A DNA stretch of 64,000 nucleotides, taken from Antedon mediterranea. Its lineage: Eukaryota > Echinodermata > Crinoidea > Comatulida > Antedonidae. The notes beneath the pieces are model-generated. The model worked only from the letters and a program-made list of their open reading frames with translations. It ran no database searches and was not told the DNA's origin. The stretch spans positions 20,536,912-20,600,911 of the forward strand of contig NC_092675.1 of the NCBI RefSeq assembly GCF_964355755.1. Reading direction: 5' to 3'. This document shows, one piece after another, positions 1-12,200 of the stretch (positions within the stretch are counted from its first letter, which is position 1; each line of letters starts with the position of its first letter). The position numbers and the translations under genes are program-made.

Positions 1-699
1 TGAATCACCTGATTATTAGCCAATCAAAGAAGTGTATTTAAAGTGCGAAATAAATCGTGAGAATAGAAGGTGAATGAAAAGTGAGAATAGACAACAAGTG
101 TGAATAGACAACAAGTGTGAATAGACAAGTTGAAATGTGCTGTATAATTCAATACATAGATAGTGTAGTGTATTTATTAAATCAATGTAATTTACAGTGT
201 GTTCCTCTAGCATTCCTCTTGTGATTTTTAAAAGATCGTTGACACGAAAATTTAATGACCTTAATATTGATTTGTTTATGATTTAGTAGTTATACAATTT
301 AAAATTTTAGTAAACTTTTCATAATTTTCTTTTTGTTTTGCCGTTTATTTATTAAAAAAATGGAAAATTATCTACACTTTATATGCACATTTTATTTAAA
401 ATTGCTATGCATTAGTTATATTGTTTACATTTGTAACATTGCATAAATACATGTTTTTCTATATAATTAATATTTAAAAAATGATTGATTTAAAGGCAAA
501 GCTACTTGCTTTATAATTTAACTACTAAGATAAGGTAGTATATATGTGGACAAATCATAAAAACTGGCAATAACTTTATGGTGCATGTTAGATAGGTTTT
601 AGATTTGCTTTGCCTCATTCTTAAAAAAAAACAAATTGTACTCCAAATTTGACATATTTACATTTTGTATTAGCAGGAAAGAATGACATTATAACTCTT

Positions 700-1215
700 T
701 TCCTGGTATTAGTCATTCATGAGCAGTTGTTCACATGTTGTAAGTTACTCATGAGCAACTACTCATTCATGACAGGCTAGATTAGTGCGAGTCAGTTTCA
801 ATAAACCCATTCATGAGTACATTTGCATGTTTTCTATCACTTATGAGTGACTCGCAAGTACTGTAGGTCATGTTCACATGTTGTAAGTCACACATGAGCA
901 ACTACTCATCCATGACCGGCTTGGATAGATTAATGTCAGTTCCCATTCATGAGTACATTTACATGTTTTCTATCACTTATGAGTGACTCGCAAGTACTGT
1001 AGGTCATGTTCACATGTTGTAAGTCACACATGAGCAACTACTCATCCATGACCGGCTTGGATAGATTAATGTCCGTTCCCATTCATGAGTACATTTACAT
1101 GTTTTCATCACTTATGAGTGACTCATCAAAATTGTAGGTGTTCACAAGTTATAAGTCACTCATAACTGACTCATGAGCAAGTGTTCACATTTAAGTTACT
1201 TGTTGAGTGACTCTC
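700..1215. repeat. About 135-bp tandem repeat downstream of FBXW9
   Basis: Three to four imperfect copies rich in CATGAGT/ACTCATG words; matching GTAGGTCATGTTCACATG segments lie near 863, 999 and 1133, the last copy diverged. Confidence 0.85.
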
Positions 1216-1335
1216 AGGAGCAACTTGCTATGAGCAGGTGTTTAATACCGTATTAATACAAGTTATAACTGCCTGTACACTCATTTCAAAGTTGCCTTTA
1301 AATCTATAATTTGCTGAATGACAGGATAATGATAA

Positions 1336-1480
1336 TTAGAGTAGAACCCCTACACCTAAGGGACCACTTTCCTGTTTAACGAACAAGGCGCAATATATGT
1401 TTGAACACTACATCCAACCTCTATTCAGGGGACACTTTATTCTGTCCCAAAGGTGTCTGTTTAATACATGTCCAACTGGG
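1336..1480 (+). mobile_element. Pogo-like MITE, same family
   Basis: GTAGAACCCCTACACCTAAG, GAACAAGGCGCAATAT and CTATTCAGGGGACAC identify the family. Confidence 0.6.
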
Positions 1481-2689
1481 ATCATAAATTATTTTATTTA
1501 TAACATTTTTTAATAAAAATAATTTGGTGCTTTTAAACTATTCTTGATATCAGATTGAACAATCTCAATCAATTTTCTAATTTATGGTAATGTGAAAATA
1601 GCAATAGGCCTATATGTACTTGGTGTTAAACAGGTGTTAAAATAGTGTTTCAGCATTATCACTGTGTGTGCTTTAGTGTTTCTCTACATTTTAGTATGTT
1701 ATACAAAATATATATTCTAGTTTTAATTTCATATTATTTATTAAGCTTTTATAGTTTCCTCATGTCCAGTATCATTATATGTACAGTATACTGTATGTAC
1801 ATTCAGACAACTTTATTGATAATTTTAATACAATCAAATGAATTCCATTAAACTATCAAGCATAGAGTAGAGTAAGTTAGTTTTACCTAAATAATATTAT
1901 CTAGTCTTAAGATTAACACATTTGAAAAATAAATATTCAATCTCAATTGTTGCATTTGATGTGTATTTTATTTGCAAATACTTTAGTACAAAACAAACAG
2001 ATATACAACTAAAATTAACTAAGTTTTTAAAATTATAAACAGAGTTTTGTAACATTGCAAGCTAACAATCAAACTGGCACATGAACAACCAGAGAGTTGG
2101 AACCCTGGCCTAGCATAATGACTGAAGTAACAGGAATTCATTTTGGTATACTTTGATGGCTATTGTATTAGAACTTAGAAGTAAAAATATGTTAACAATT
2201 ATTTCATAAAATTTATAATATACATCAATATCATACCTTGTGTAAAATATGTAATAATGGTGGGAGCAAACACTATGAGATGAGACACAATTAAAAACAT
2301 GCTATGGTGCAAGCACCATAATCAATAAGACTGATAATAAATGATTGAAATATTTTTGGTCAATTATTTGTGAGGCTGTAGCGAGCATGACTGCCTAATC
2401 TGGAATTTTCACCACCCCATCCCTGGCACATAATACTCATATATACAGTACTTTATAGTAATAATCATTTTCAACAAATGTTTGCCGTTTTAACATCATG
2501 CTGTGACCCTAATTTGTTTTCTTTGATTTATATAAACCAGCCCAAAAATGATTGTTCATTAATATTGCTTCATTAAAATTTATCTAAAGACTGAGGTAGC
2601 TGGAACCCCTTGCATATGTACTACATGCTATCTTTGTTAAAGCTAAGATTAGGAATCCATTTGTTTAATTGCCTTTGAAAAAACTAGCT

Positions 2690-2802
2690 ACACTAGAACA
2701 CCTATTAGGACCCAACAAAGTATAGTTTCCTCTCGTTTGTTTCACAGGAAAGTCTCTTTAATTGGTGTTTTCCTTAAAGGAGAGGTTCTATTATAGTTTA
2801 AC
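2690..2802 (-). mobile_element. Pogo-like MITE, same family, just past the FBXW9 stop
   Basis: Minus strand begins ATAGAACCTCTCCTTTAAGG; the rest is worn. It would fall in the FBXW9 3' UTR. Confidence 0.5.
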
Positions 2803-2827
2803 ATATTGCACAATCTGTGTGAAGGTT

Positions 2828-5800
2828 TCAGAATGACTTTGGTCGCCATATACCGCATGTAAAATCGCTGCAGCCACAAGCTAAGACACCGTTTAGATAG
2901 TGTAGGTCGGTCAACTCTTGCAACTGCTCATCAATGGTGGTTAATTCAGACACAGGATGACATGGTGACAACACCTGTAAAGTAGAATAATGGTGTGAAT
3001 ATAAAAGATAATTTATAGAATTGTAGAAAACTAACTTAAAAGAAACTTCAATGAAGACTGTAACATTAAATCACCATCTCTAAACAATAATTATACAAAT
3101 AATGAATGTTTATGTGGGTTGAATGGGGAGAATGATTTCATAAGTTGATTAACTGTTCTATTCAATGAGGTGTAGTCCAGTTGAATAGAACAGTACAAAA
3201 CATTCATAATTGTTTTACATAATGTTTACTATTCTAGAGTAAACTTTTGTTCAATTAATCAGCCGTTTACATCTCAAACCGAATGTCGTAGGCTACCCAG
3301 TCGGATTTTGGCCGCAAGAGCAGAGAAGTTTACTTTACCTTTAATGTTTTATCAGTGGCTGCTGTGATAATACAGCCAGTGTTGTTATTTATACCTGTGA
3401 TCTTGCCATTATGTCCTATATTATAATTCTGAAATGAATAAATTAAATCTTAATCTTAGAAACTATGATGATTTTGATGGCGATTTAAATTCAACAAAAT
3501 ACATACTGATTATGACTAAAGCCTTGCCTACACTATCAAACTTTATGTGTCAAAAAAAATGTGATGGGCCCATTATGATGTCATATCACCACCATATTTA
3601 AGCATAGCACTACCATATATGGGCACATCAAACTTTTTTGACACATAAAGTTTGATAGGCTTAATATAGTAATGGTTACCTGAACAATGTCAAACTTTCC
3701 ATATGTTGGGTCAAGAACATTAATTTCACCATTGCGAAGTCCGGCCCATAGTTGACCGTTAGAGTAGGACATACTCATTGGAAAAGCCTCCATCTGTAGA
3801 TTATAAATATTTCAACTATTGCTCAATTCAGTTTATATAGACAATGAACTAATAAAGGTATGAAACACTCATGATGGTGTTAGTGTGCACTGAACGAAAT
3901 CCTTTTAACATGAACTGAAGGTGTAAAACTACAATTTTTTTTTTCCAAAATGTTAGTACTTAGTACTTACGGAACCTGAACTCTTGTTATAGTGATTAGG
4001 TTCACTTTTAGGTTCCTGCCTACTCCCTTAGTTTCTGTGTTTTGTTTGTTTGTAACTGGTTTTTGGCAATAAATAATAATAATAATAATAGTACTATAGC
4101 CTATTGTATGCTGTGAGTGAACATCCTTAGGATATGGGGGTTAGGGTTATAATATACATTATTATCATAATTACCATAATATGCAAATATATGCCTTGAG
4201 TCAGTTGGTTAAACATAAAGTACTAAAGTTTTTTAACCATACTAAGGCGTTTTTTAAACTGTAATAAGGCTGGGAGTTTTGAATCATTTGCTGTTCCCTA
4301 CATTGTCTCACCTGTTGAACCAGGTGGTGTATACAGTAACTATGTATGTAATTAATGTGTTTTTTTATAAACCAGGTATACATGCCTTACATACATATGT
4401 TTAAAAATACAGTAAATACATAAAGCCGGAGTTGGATAGCCGAGTGGTTAGGACACTTGACTGACATACAGATAGACCCGGGTTCAATTCCCGACAACTC
4501 CCAGTCCACTCAGCTGTAAATGAGTACCTGGTTGAAAATACTAGGGAGAAAAAAGGCGGCGTGGAAAGAACTGGCCACCCTACCACATAATGCTGAGGCT
4601 TAGTACAATGAGCTCCTAACAGATCATTCTCCTACGTTCAGAGAACACGGGACTCACCTTTACTTTACATAAAGTTACCTTGATTTTCTTGAGTAGGCGA
4701 TTGGCTCTCCTGTCATACACACCGATAGTATTATCTTCACTGCCACTCACGATGTAATGTTCATCCGCTGACAAACACAAAACAGGCTTCTTGTGGTGAC
4801 GAAGCTTGGAAATCAAAGCATCGGCTAAAAATGTAGAGAATTAATTTTATTTTATTTTATTCAGGTTTCAACATAAAATGACAAGACAAAGATTAAAAAT
4901 ACAAATAGAAACATGTAAAGTATTGCACAGTACACAAGAAACCTAGAAAATCCCATAAAGTCAGAAAAAACAACTTATTTCCAATGGGGTCCTATTATCA
5001 TAAACTTAAGCGACAAAAACAAAAAACGTTAAAATTACAAAAACGAGTACACAATAAAAAGAGAAATAGACTTATAAAAATATGATACACTAAAAATGTG
5101 ATGACTATAAATGAATACTAAATACATGTAATTATATATTTGTAAATTACATTTTAGTTAGTAACACAAATAAAATGAATTAGCAATCAATTTAAAAGGC
5201 AATGGAAACAGAATATAAATACAGGCAAATATTGCGAATTATTTATTTATTTCTATCTTTAACCTTTTATACAATTACAAGTTTTATTATATAATAAGGA
5301 GCTTCTATTTGCAAGGACAGATGACCTAGGAACAAACTAGATCATGTTAATTCATTGAGCGCATGCAGAGAAATTAGGATGTGCTTCCTAGCTCTAGTCC
5401 TCGACACAGTTTGATGGTTTGTAAAGTCCAGGTGATGACCTATGACATATCAGTGTGAGGTGCCAGGTTGACCTATGACATATCAGTGTGAGGTGCCAGG
5501 TTGACCTATGACATATCAGTGTGAGGTGCCAGGTTGACCTATGACATATCAGTGTGAGGTGCCAGGTTTTCGCAAATATTACTATAATGACTTACTTCTT
5601 CTATCATACATATATATTTGCTTGTCATATGATCCTGACATCACAACATCCTTTTGTAGTACTGGACATAGAAAAGCAGAATTACCTCTTAAAAATAAAA
5701 AATAAAAATCAATTTTTCAGTCATGTTTTCAACCTAAATGTCTCTATTAAATCAAGTTTTTATAAAAGATTATAAAATGTTACCTCAATTGACCAACTTT

Positions 5801-8707
5801 CTTGAAATCTGCCTCAATATCCCAGAAATTCAACCAGCAATCCCATGATGCCGAGCACAGTATATTATCAAATGAAGTCATTGACCACACCCATCCCTAC
5901 AAATTTAAGTTATAACTTACAGTTACACAAAATATGAAAGGACATACTTTTACAATAAAATGTGAAAATGCATTCATGCATAACACTCTAGGAATCAAAT
6001 TAGAAGCAAGAATACTTCAATATAATAGGATTCTTAAAGCTCTGTCTACACTATCAAACAAGTTTTACCAACAAAGTGTGATGTGCTCAAATATGGTAGT
6101 GATATGCTTAAATATGATAGTGATATGTCATCATTATGTCCGGTTTCGATCCAAGTCGGCCCTAAACCGTCTCGGCCAAAGTCAAGTCGGCCTCAAGTCA
6201 ACTCGGCCTCAAGTCAACTCGGCCTCAAGTCAACTCGGCCTCACGTCAACTCGGCCAAAAAATAATCGGTAAACTCGGCCCCGTTAAAGTATGGAACGCA
6301 AAAAGTGCAAATGAAGGGGATTGATAAAATAATATTTCTTCACAATTTTTTAACTATAAATAATTCTGACTTTTAATGAATATTAATATTTAGACAATAA
6401 TATATTTAGCAAAAAAAATAGGAATGATTTCACCAACTTTCCTTTATTAATACGTTTAATAAAATTTCAAATTGCACAATTGAAAACAATTCGTAGCTGC
6501 GCCTCCCTGCGCCTTTGGCAGCTTTTTCGATATCTACAACTGCTACGTGTTTTCACTGACCGGGGGATTCCCCTTTTTTTAAAACGCAAATCATGGACAA
6601 AAACGATGTACAATCATTTTTTCTATGGCCAAATGGTGGAACGTAGGCCTCCGTCTTCGATTTACTAAAATGCGGTACCTGCACGTGTTTTTGTAACACG
6701 CGGGTACTTATATTCATATTGGCAATGAGTTCATTTTTTTATATGATATTATTTAATTATATATTTTTTTTTATTCATTTTTTTTAAAGCGTGGATAGTA
6801 AGAATCATAATAATATTAAGCACTTTTTACATTCCATACTTTATTGTGGCCGAGTTGACCGATTAGTTTTTGGCCGAGTTGACGTGAGGCCGAGTTGACT
6901 TGAGGCCGAGTTGACTTGGGGCCGAGTTGACTTGGGGCCGACTTGACTTTGGCCGAGACGGTTTAGGGCCGACTTGACCTGCACATGGGCACATCACATT
7001 TTTTGTCAAATAAAGTTTGATAGTGTAGACAGAACTTTAAACCACGTTAATCCCATTTTCCCATGATTAATAGAAACATATCTGATTATATAAATTTAAT
7101 TCACAGAAATGAAATTATTCATTATTTACTTACTTTATGTGCTTGGATGGATTTCACAGAAGCACTTTCTGCTTTTGTTGTTTTACTTAATTTACGAAGG
7201 TCCCAAACATTCATAGTACGGTCACGGGACCCTGACACGCATATATCACCATTCTGTAAAATAAACTTTAAGTTTTAAACAAAAGTATCTAGCGGGTAAG
7301 ACAGGTGCACCATAAAAATATCAGGAAAGGTTTAGTTCTGATAAATTATGTGTAATATGGTACAAATGAGAAAATATATGTGAGAGTAAAAACAGTTGAT
7401 TTACTCAGAATTTTCTGCTTGATATATCATAAAATTGAACCACGGGACATTCGTGTCATGTTATGTTAAAAGTTATTTTTACTTTAAAAGTACATTTATA
7501 ATTATTTGATATACCCTCATCTTAGTCATTCTGAAAATATTTTTTTTCTATTTCTAGATATTTTCATATCATAGCATATTTTTTAATATATTAAAGAATT
7601 TACTGAATTCTCTTCTCTTGTTTGATAAAGACTACAATGTTTAAAAAATATTCATATTCACCTGCAACAGACACACAGAATCTACTGATGCTATATGTCC
7701 ACAGTTTAAAGAATAAAAGTCCATATTTTCTTTATAATTACTCCATAGTGAACAATCTTTCTCTATTTGGTAACAGGCTTGACCCCAATCAAAATTACCA
7801 TCATCAACTATCAGAAGGAAAACGTATTTGTATAATCTATCTCAATCTGGCTTAAGCTCAGTCTACACTATTACTAGTTTGATAAAAAGAAGTGTATTGT
7901 GCCCGAATATGGTAGTGATATCCCCAAATATGATATGACATCATCATGTCCATATACTGTATGGGCACATCACATTTTTGTCACATAAAGTTTGATAGTG
8001 TCGACAGAGCTTAAAAAAGACCAATAATTCCATAGTACTGTACTTACTGTATGCTTTTATTACAACACAACACATTATATTGCCGGTATACAAAGACATA
8101 CAGCATACATGTCTGAAACTTTTACAGTCGAACGAACAAAGTAACTTTTCTCTCATTTGATCAAGCTACATAAAACAAGAAACCTTAGTCTAATAAGCCC
8201 TGTTAAAAACCCTAGAAACACTGTTGGCATCCAATAAGTCCCACTGGGATTCAACAAAGTTTCCCTTAAATAATGGTGTCCCCTGAATAGGGGTTGGCTG
8301 TGATGAATATTGCTCCTTGTTCATTTCACCAGAAAGTATCCAAATAAATATTGGTGGTCCCTGAATAGGAGGGGCACTACTGTACCTGCTATGACTGGAT
8401 ACTGTCCTGTATATGTCTTCTTAATACGCATCTTCCAAATAGCATCCTGAGAAACGAGTTTATGAAACCGCTTGCATACCAAACTTAATTTTCCAATTAC
8501 AAACTTTGGGTCCAAAAAGCCCACGATGACAAGTAAGATTTCTGTAGGTAAAACTAACAAATGCAGAGGCTCATCTGTGGTAGGTATTGGTGAAAGAGAT
8601 GTACTTAAGTCATTGTCTTCTTCATTGGGTTGGTCTTCAGTTTCTATTGATAACTGTCTGAGGGTTTCCGTAAAGGATGACTCTAGTGGTTTTTCTGACG
8701 ATGTCAT
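2828..8707 (-). CDS. FBXW9: F-box/WD repeat-containing protein 9 (FBXW9), 9 coding exons, 429 aa
   Basis: Substrate-recognition subunit of an SCF (Skp1-Cullin1-F-box) ubiquitin ligase; the substrate is not known to me. Exons (minus strand): 8707-8386, 7807-7662, 7253-7134, 5896-5784, 5687-5596, 4824-4679, 3793-3680, 3428-3339, 2974-2828 (stop TGA). All introns are GT-AG and phases agree. An acidic N-terminus is followed by an F-box at about residues 49-100 (LPTEILLVIVGFLD, then LVCKRFHKL). WD40 blades follow: GHIASVDSV, CVSGSRDRTMNVWDLR, WVWSM, CSASWDCWLNFWD, SGSYDKQIYMYDRR, VSGSEDNTIGVYDRRANRLL, LWAGLRNGEINVLDP, GHNGKITGI and a closing CGIWRPKSF. Blade order and the DRRAN motif match vertebrate FBXW9 (about 458 aa). 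The start ATG lies 4 bases inside an apparent 3' splice site (CTTTACAG), so a non-coding first exon is likely upstream. Divergent from NOX5. Introns hold MITEs, a SINE and a 33-bp array. Confidence 0.95.
3518..3664. mobile_element. MITE family A, copy 1 (FBXW9 intron 7)
   Basis: Near-palindromic element of about 150 bp with inverted ends CTACACTATCAAACTTTATG and the family's internal CCATATATGGGCACATCA. TTAA/TAAA-like sequence flanks it. Confidence 0.85.
3955..4090 (+). mobile_element. Retroposon 3' tail
   Basis: A 3'-UTR-like segment ending in GGCAATAAATAATAATAATA, the microsatellite tail typical of non-LTR elements here. In FBXW9 intron 6. Confidence 0.4.
4425..4670 (+). mobile_element. 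tRNA-derived SINE in FBXW9 intron 6
   Basis: The head is tRNA-like: acceptor arms GGAGTTG/CAACTCC, an A box TAGCCGAGTGG and a perfect B box GGTTCAATTCC, but the anticodon stem does not pair. A body with CCACTCAGCTGTAAATGAGT follows, a word I associate with widespread invertebrate SINEs. It ends in CACCTTTACTTTAC, just inside the exon 6 donor. Confidence 0.75.
4838..5050 (-). mobile_element. Antisense retroposon 3' tail in FBXW9 intron 5
   Basis: Read on the minus strand it ends GAAACCTGAATAAAATAAAA, a tail like those of the LINE remnants elsewhere in the window. Boundaries are approximate. Confidence 0.35.
5436..5568. repeat. 33-bp tandem repeat in FBXW9 intron 5
   Basis: Four near-identical copies of a 33-bp unit (TGACCTATGACATATCAGTG and onward), ending 27 bases from the exon 5 donor (5595). 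It does not include the donor itself. Confidence 0.95.
6034..7040. mobile_element. MITE family A, copy 2, split by a nested element (FBXW9 intron 3)
   Basis: Left half 6034-6150 (AGCTCTGTCTACACTATCAA) and right half 6979-7040 (GTTTGATAGTGTAGACAGAA) are the two arms of one element, flanked by TTAA on both sides. A different transposon sits inside. Confidence 0.85.
6151..6978. mobile_element. DNA transposon with about 165-bp inverted repeats built of GGCCGAGTTGAC units
   Basis: Each terminal inverted repeat begins CAAGTCGGCCCTAAACCGTC, passes through four to five tandem 16-bp units (GGCCGAGTTGACTTGA) and ends near AAAGTATGGAA. The interior of about 500 bp shows no recognisable transposase. Nested inside MITE family A copy 2, so it is younger than that insertion. 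No clean target-site duplication seen. Confidence 0.85.
7852..8014. mobile_element. MITE family A, copy 3 (FBXW9 intron 1)
   Basis: Full-length copy bounded by TTAA on each side, 45 bases upstream of the exon 2 acceptor. Confidence 0.85.
8190..8384 (-). mobile_element. Pogo-like MITE starting in the FBXW9 exon 1 donor
   Basis: On the minus strand it starts TA|CAGTAGTGCCCCTCC and shares GAACAAGGAGCAATAT and CCCCTATTCAGGGGACACC with the copies near 1338, 28116 and 52265. The TA at 8384-8383 is also bases +2/+3 of intron 1. The far end is not well defined. Confidence 0.6.
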
Positions 8708-10949
8708 TTTCTGTAAAGTTTAAGTTGAACATAAAGCTGCTACAAAGATAGAAAACAAGGCATAGGTTTAGATTAGGTATTTTTTAGTGATAACATATCA
8801 GAATGCTTAATTTATCACTGACATCATCAAACAGTAATTAATAACACTGAACTAAATACTAATATGGTGATGCAATTAAAAAAAATAATATACTACTAAA
8901 AAATAGATGTAATTTCATTGTATGATATAAAAGGAGAATAAAATAACATTGAAAAAAAATACCAATTCTCTTCATGCCTATGATGATTCCGTTGTGTTGC
9001 CTCTGCTCATTCAACCATTACCATATCCTGTCATCAGTGGATAAATTTAGACATGACTAAACACAATTAATTAATCATTCAAAAAGCAAAATGGAGCAAA
9101 TTAAAAAGAACAGCTTGACTAATTTTAGGTTAATGTAACATGTATACATATTTACAGTTGTACAGTGCACAGAAATCCTTCACAATGTCATTATATAGCT
9201 CAGTAAAAATGTTAGGCGTTTTGGGCCTAATTTTCTAAGGACCGAATCGTCCCGGATTCCTGCCGACTCTCTTTAATTTTTCCTGCTGCCTGACAGGCTT
9301 ATCATAAGGGCTAGGCTAGGCCTACGTAATATTCTATAGCCTAGGATCCTACTGCCTGTGCATGCCATGCCTAGGCCTAGTATGACATAATTTATTTATT
9401 TATTTAAATACAATTATTTTATTTGGTCTAGGTAGCTCTAAATCTAATTCACTTTTAACAAATTAAAAGTTTTATACCTTTTCTATTCTATCTCAACTTT
9501 TGTTGTGATAAAGAGCGCCACCAATATTTCTACATTATTTTGATTTGTTGAATATTATAATACAGTTATACATCCATTGTATTTGAGTGTTCAGTTTGTC
9601 GTTTATTTAATTGATATATTAAATAAATATTTCAATAAAATCGAATTATTACGTTCCTAATAAAAACACAGATAACATCTACTGGGCCCGAGGGAATTCA
9701 TGGTGACAAAAGGAGTATTATCATGACCTATTATTCTCATAATGATGTAATTTAAGTTAAGGATACTTAAGTAAAAAGTTTATGAGCAGAACATTCTAGT
9801 AGTATGCAAGTTTTAATGTAATGTAATAACTATACAGCAACAATTCACATGGTCGGGGCTACATTGTAGCCTATCATGACCCAAGGAGGAAAGGTCGGTA
9901 TTATTTACATCATCAGTTTAAAGGCTAAATAGCTCAAGATGCTAATAGTTACTGAAGAACAAAGATAAACTTTATTTAAAGCTGATCAGCACGTTTATCC
10001 AAAAGGTAAAATGTGCCTTTTTGTTATTTCGACAACCCACGAGGTGTTGGATGGAAAGAATTGACTTTTTCCATTAAAAATTACTTTAAAGTATAACGTT
10101 TTTTTTTATTTAAAAAAAGTTACTTTTGAATATTATATAAGAGTTGTTTTTTAATTTTTAAACGTGTGTTTGTATAGATTTGACGTATAGGCCTACTCTG
10201 AAAGATATATTTAAGATAATTTGTAATTAGCAAGTATCTTTTATGGTAAATAATTGACAAATCGTGGAATCAATCTCTGACTAACGGTTCTATAAATGTG
10301 TATTAACTGGAAACAGTCAAGTATAATGACCACTCATTATATTATCCAAAATTCTTTTACTTAGAAAAGAATTTGTAATTTTACGTGGTATATGCGAAAA
10401 GAAATAAATTTTTCGAGCTGTTGTTGGGTCAAGGCGTTATCCATATAAATAAACAAAAATATAATATGTTGCCTATAAAAGTAAAGAAGGAAGATTGTAG
10501 CATCTCTGATTAAACCCTGTAAATATTTACATTAAATTGAGAAATTCATTAATTTCGGTCAATTGCTGACTGTCCGTGGGTCAATACGTCATGTCACTTA
10601 GTTGTTCCTGAGGCTATTTTTTCCAGTTCGCATTCGTGACTATTCTTTTTTTACATTTAATTTGTTTCTTAATTTTTGTTTTTACCGATTTTTTTATATT
10701 TTTGGTTTACGGGGTAATAAATATGACGATTGCAACTAATTAAGTTCACCTAAACAATACCCTCTATTAACTAGCCCGATTTAGCAAACTTGTACGCATG
10801 GCTCGTATTTCAAGATCTGACGTAAAGGTCTAAAATACGATAGAGTTACAGGGGAACGCAATAAAATAGGTTCAAGTGTCACACGCTATGCTCTAACGCG
10901 CACGTATTTCACGGTACAAGTACAAGGCTCGTAACACATTCACGGTCAG

Positions 10950-11052
10950 TCAGCTCGCAAGAACAACAGGCTATTGTGTCACTTATTACTTTCCACTAAT
11001 GAGCAACATTTAGTTCTTTTTATAGAGGTACGACGTCGCCCACTCTTCACAG
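10950..11052 (+). other. Candidate non-coding first exon and promoter area of NOX5
   Basis: The ATG exon of NOX5 begins at a splice acceptor (12190-12191), so a 5' UTR exon is expected upstream. A good donor, CACAG|GTATGT, occurs at 11052/11053, just after a CG-richer stretch in an otherwise AT-rich spacer. The link to NOX5 is inferred from position and the donor only. Confidence 0.3.
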
Positions 11053-11574
11053 GTATGTACGTTTTCATTTAATCCATATGTAACAACTGTTTATAATAGG
11101 ACTATACACTATATACTCTTTAGGCGTATTTTGATATACAGTATAGTGCATTTTGACATCTGGCCTACTGATATATATTTATGGTGTTTATATAGATTTC
11201 TACTTTCGTTATACTGTATAAATCCATATACCTCTTTCTGACGTGACCTTTCACTTTTAATATATTTTGATTTCATAGAAATTAAAAACATTACAAATTA
11301 ATTTAAATTGTATTCATAACCATTTATTTAGATATGTCATAACATACAAATGATGCAAATTAGATCATCATGGACCCTAGGTTTTCACTAGTCTCAACAT
11401 GGAGGTATAATTATACCTCCATGGTCTCAACAAACTATAATAATTTGAAAGTATGCAAATTAACTACACTGCTTTAAATAGTTAATTATTTTCTAAAAAG
11501 ACACAACTTTAAAAAACAGCTATAATGCCGTCTACAATCACCACCGTTTAAAATACCATAGTTCCATGTGTTAA

Positions 11575-11690
11575 TAATAATAATATTTATTCGGAAAAAG
11601 TTTTTACATTTCATAGGAGCAAGTAATAAGCATAAGCCCAAACAGAAAACTGCTTTTACTCCATCTTGTATGATTAAAAATGCTAAAATA
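11575..11690 (-). mobile_element. Antisense retroposon 3' tail
   Basis: Minus-strand CCGAATAAATATTATTATTA, a 3'-UTR plus (ATT)n tail. It lies between the candidate NOX5 first exon and its ATG exon. Confidence 0.35.
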
Positions 11691-12200
11691 ATATATGAGG
11701 CCAGGATCCTCGGATTTGGATAGAGTGGTGTTTTTGTTATGGGAACTTTTTTAGTTGATCTAGTTATCTAAAATTGGTCCCAAGACTGTTGGACTGAACT
11801 TGCTAACAACAATGTATTGTGCTATTTCTTAAAATAGTTATGGTATAATTTAGGGAATTTAATTTTATACAAGGTTGGACATACTGTATACATATGTATA
11901 ATCGAGGAAGAGTGAAATTACACTCTTCACTGGTATAATGAACATACTATACAAAGTGTGACTTTTAAAAATAATAAACTTTTAAAAATAATTATTTCTT
12001 CAAGATTTATTGTTATGCCTACGTCACTTATACGAGTGGATGCTAAAAAATCAAATATGTGACCTTCCGACAAAAATTAAAAAAATATCTCAACTCACTC
12101 GAAGATTCTATACATATATACAATGTAATTCCACTTTAAATGAAGCGAAATCTGTATAAGACATTTTATTTATTTATTTACTTTGGTGCAGAACATTGTT

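Larger units (their letters stand above)
1..2827. other. Flank downstream of FBXW9, no gene seen
   Basis: AT-rich. Apart from the 135-bp tandem repeat and two pogo-like MITEs I find no spliceable coding segment. The FBXW9 3' UTR must end somewhere in the right part; no poly(A) signal stands out. Confidence 0.6.
8708..12190. other. Spacer between divergent FBXW9 and NOX5
   Basis: Should hold the upstream non-coding exons and promoters of both genes, since both ATG exons start at splice acceptors. A TAGGCCTA-rich patch near 9300-9390 and a CG-richer patch near 10840-11050 are the best candidates. No coding sequence seen. Confidence 0.5.

Noticed and set aside
4431-4505. A functional tRNA gene
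   Set aside because: A and B boxes and acceptor arms are present, but the anticodon stem does not pair and a SINE body follows.
5934-6272. 112-codon open frame rich in SRPQV repeats
   Set aside because: It runs across MITE A and the GGCCGAGTTGAC units; it is repeat-derived and has no codon or splice support.
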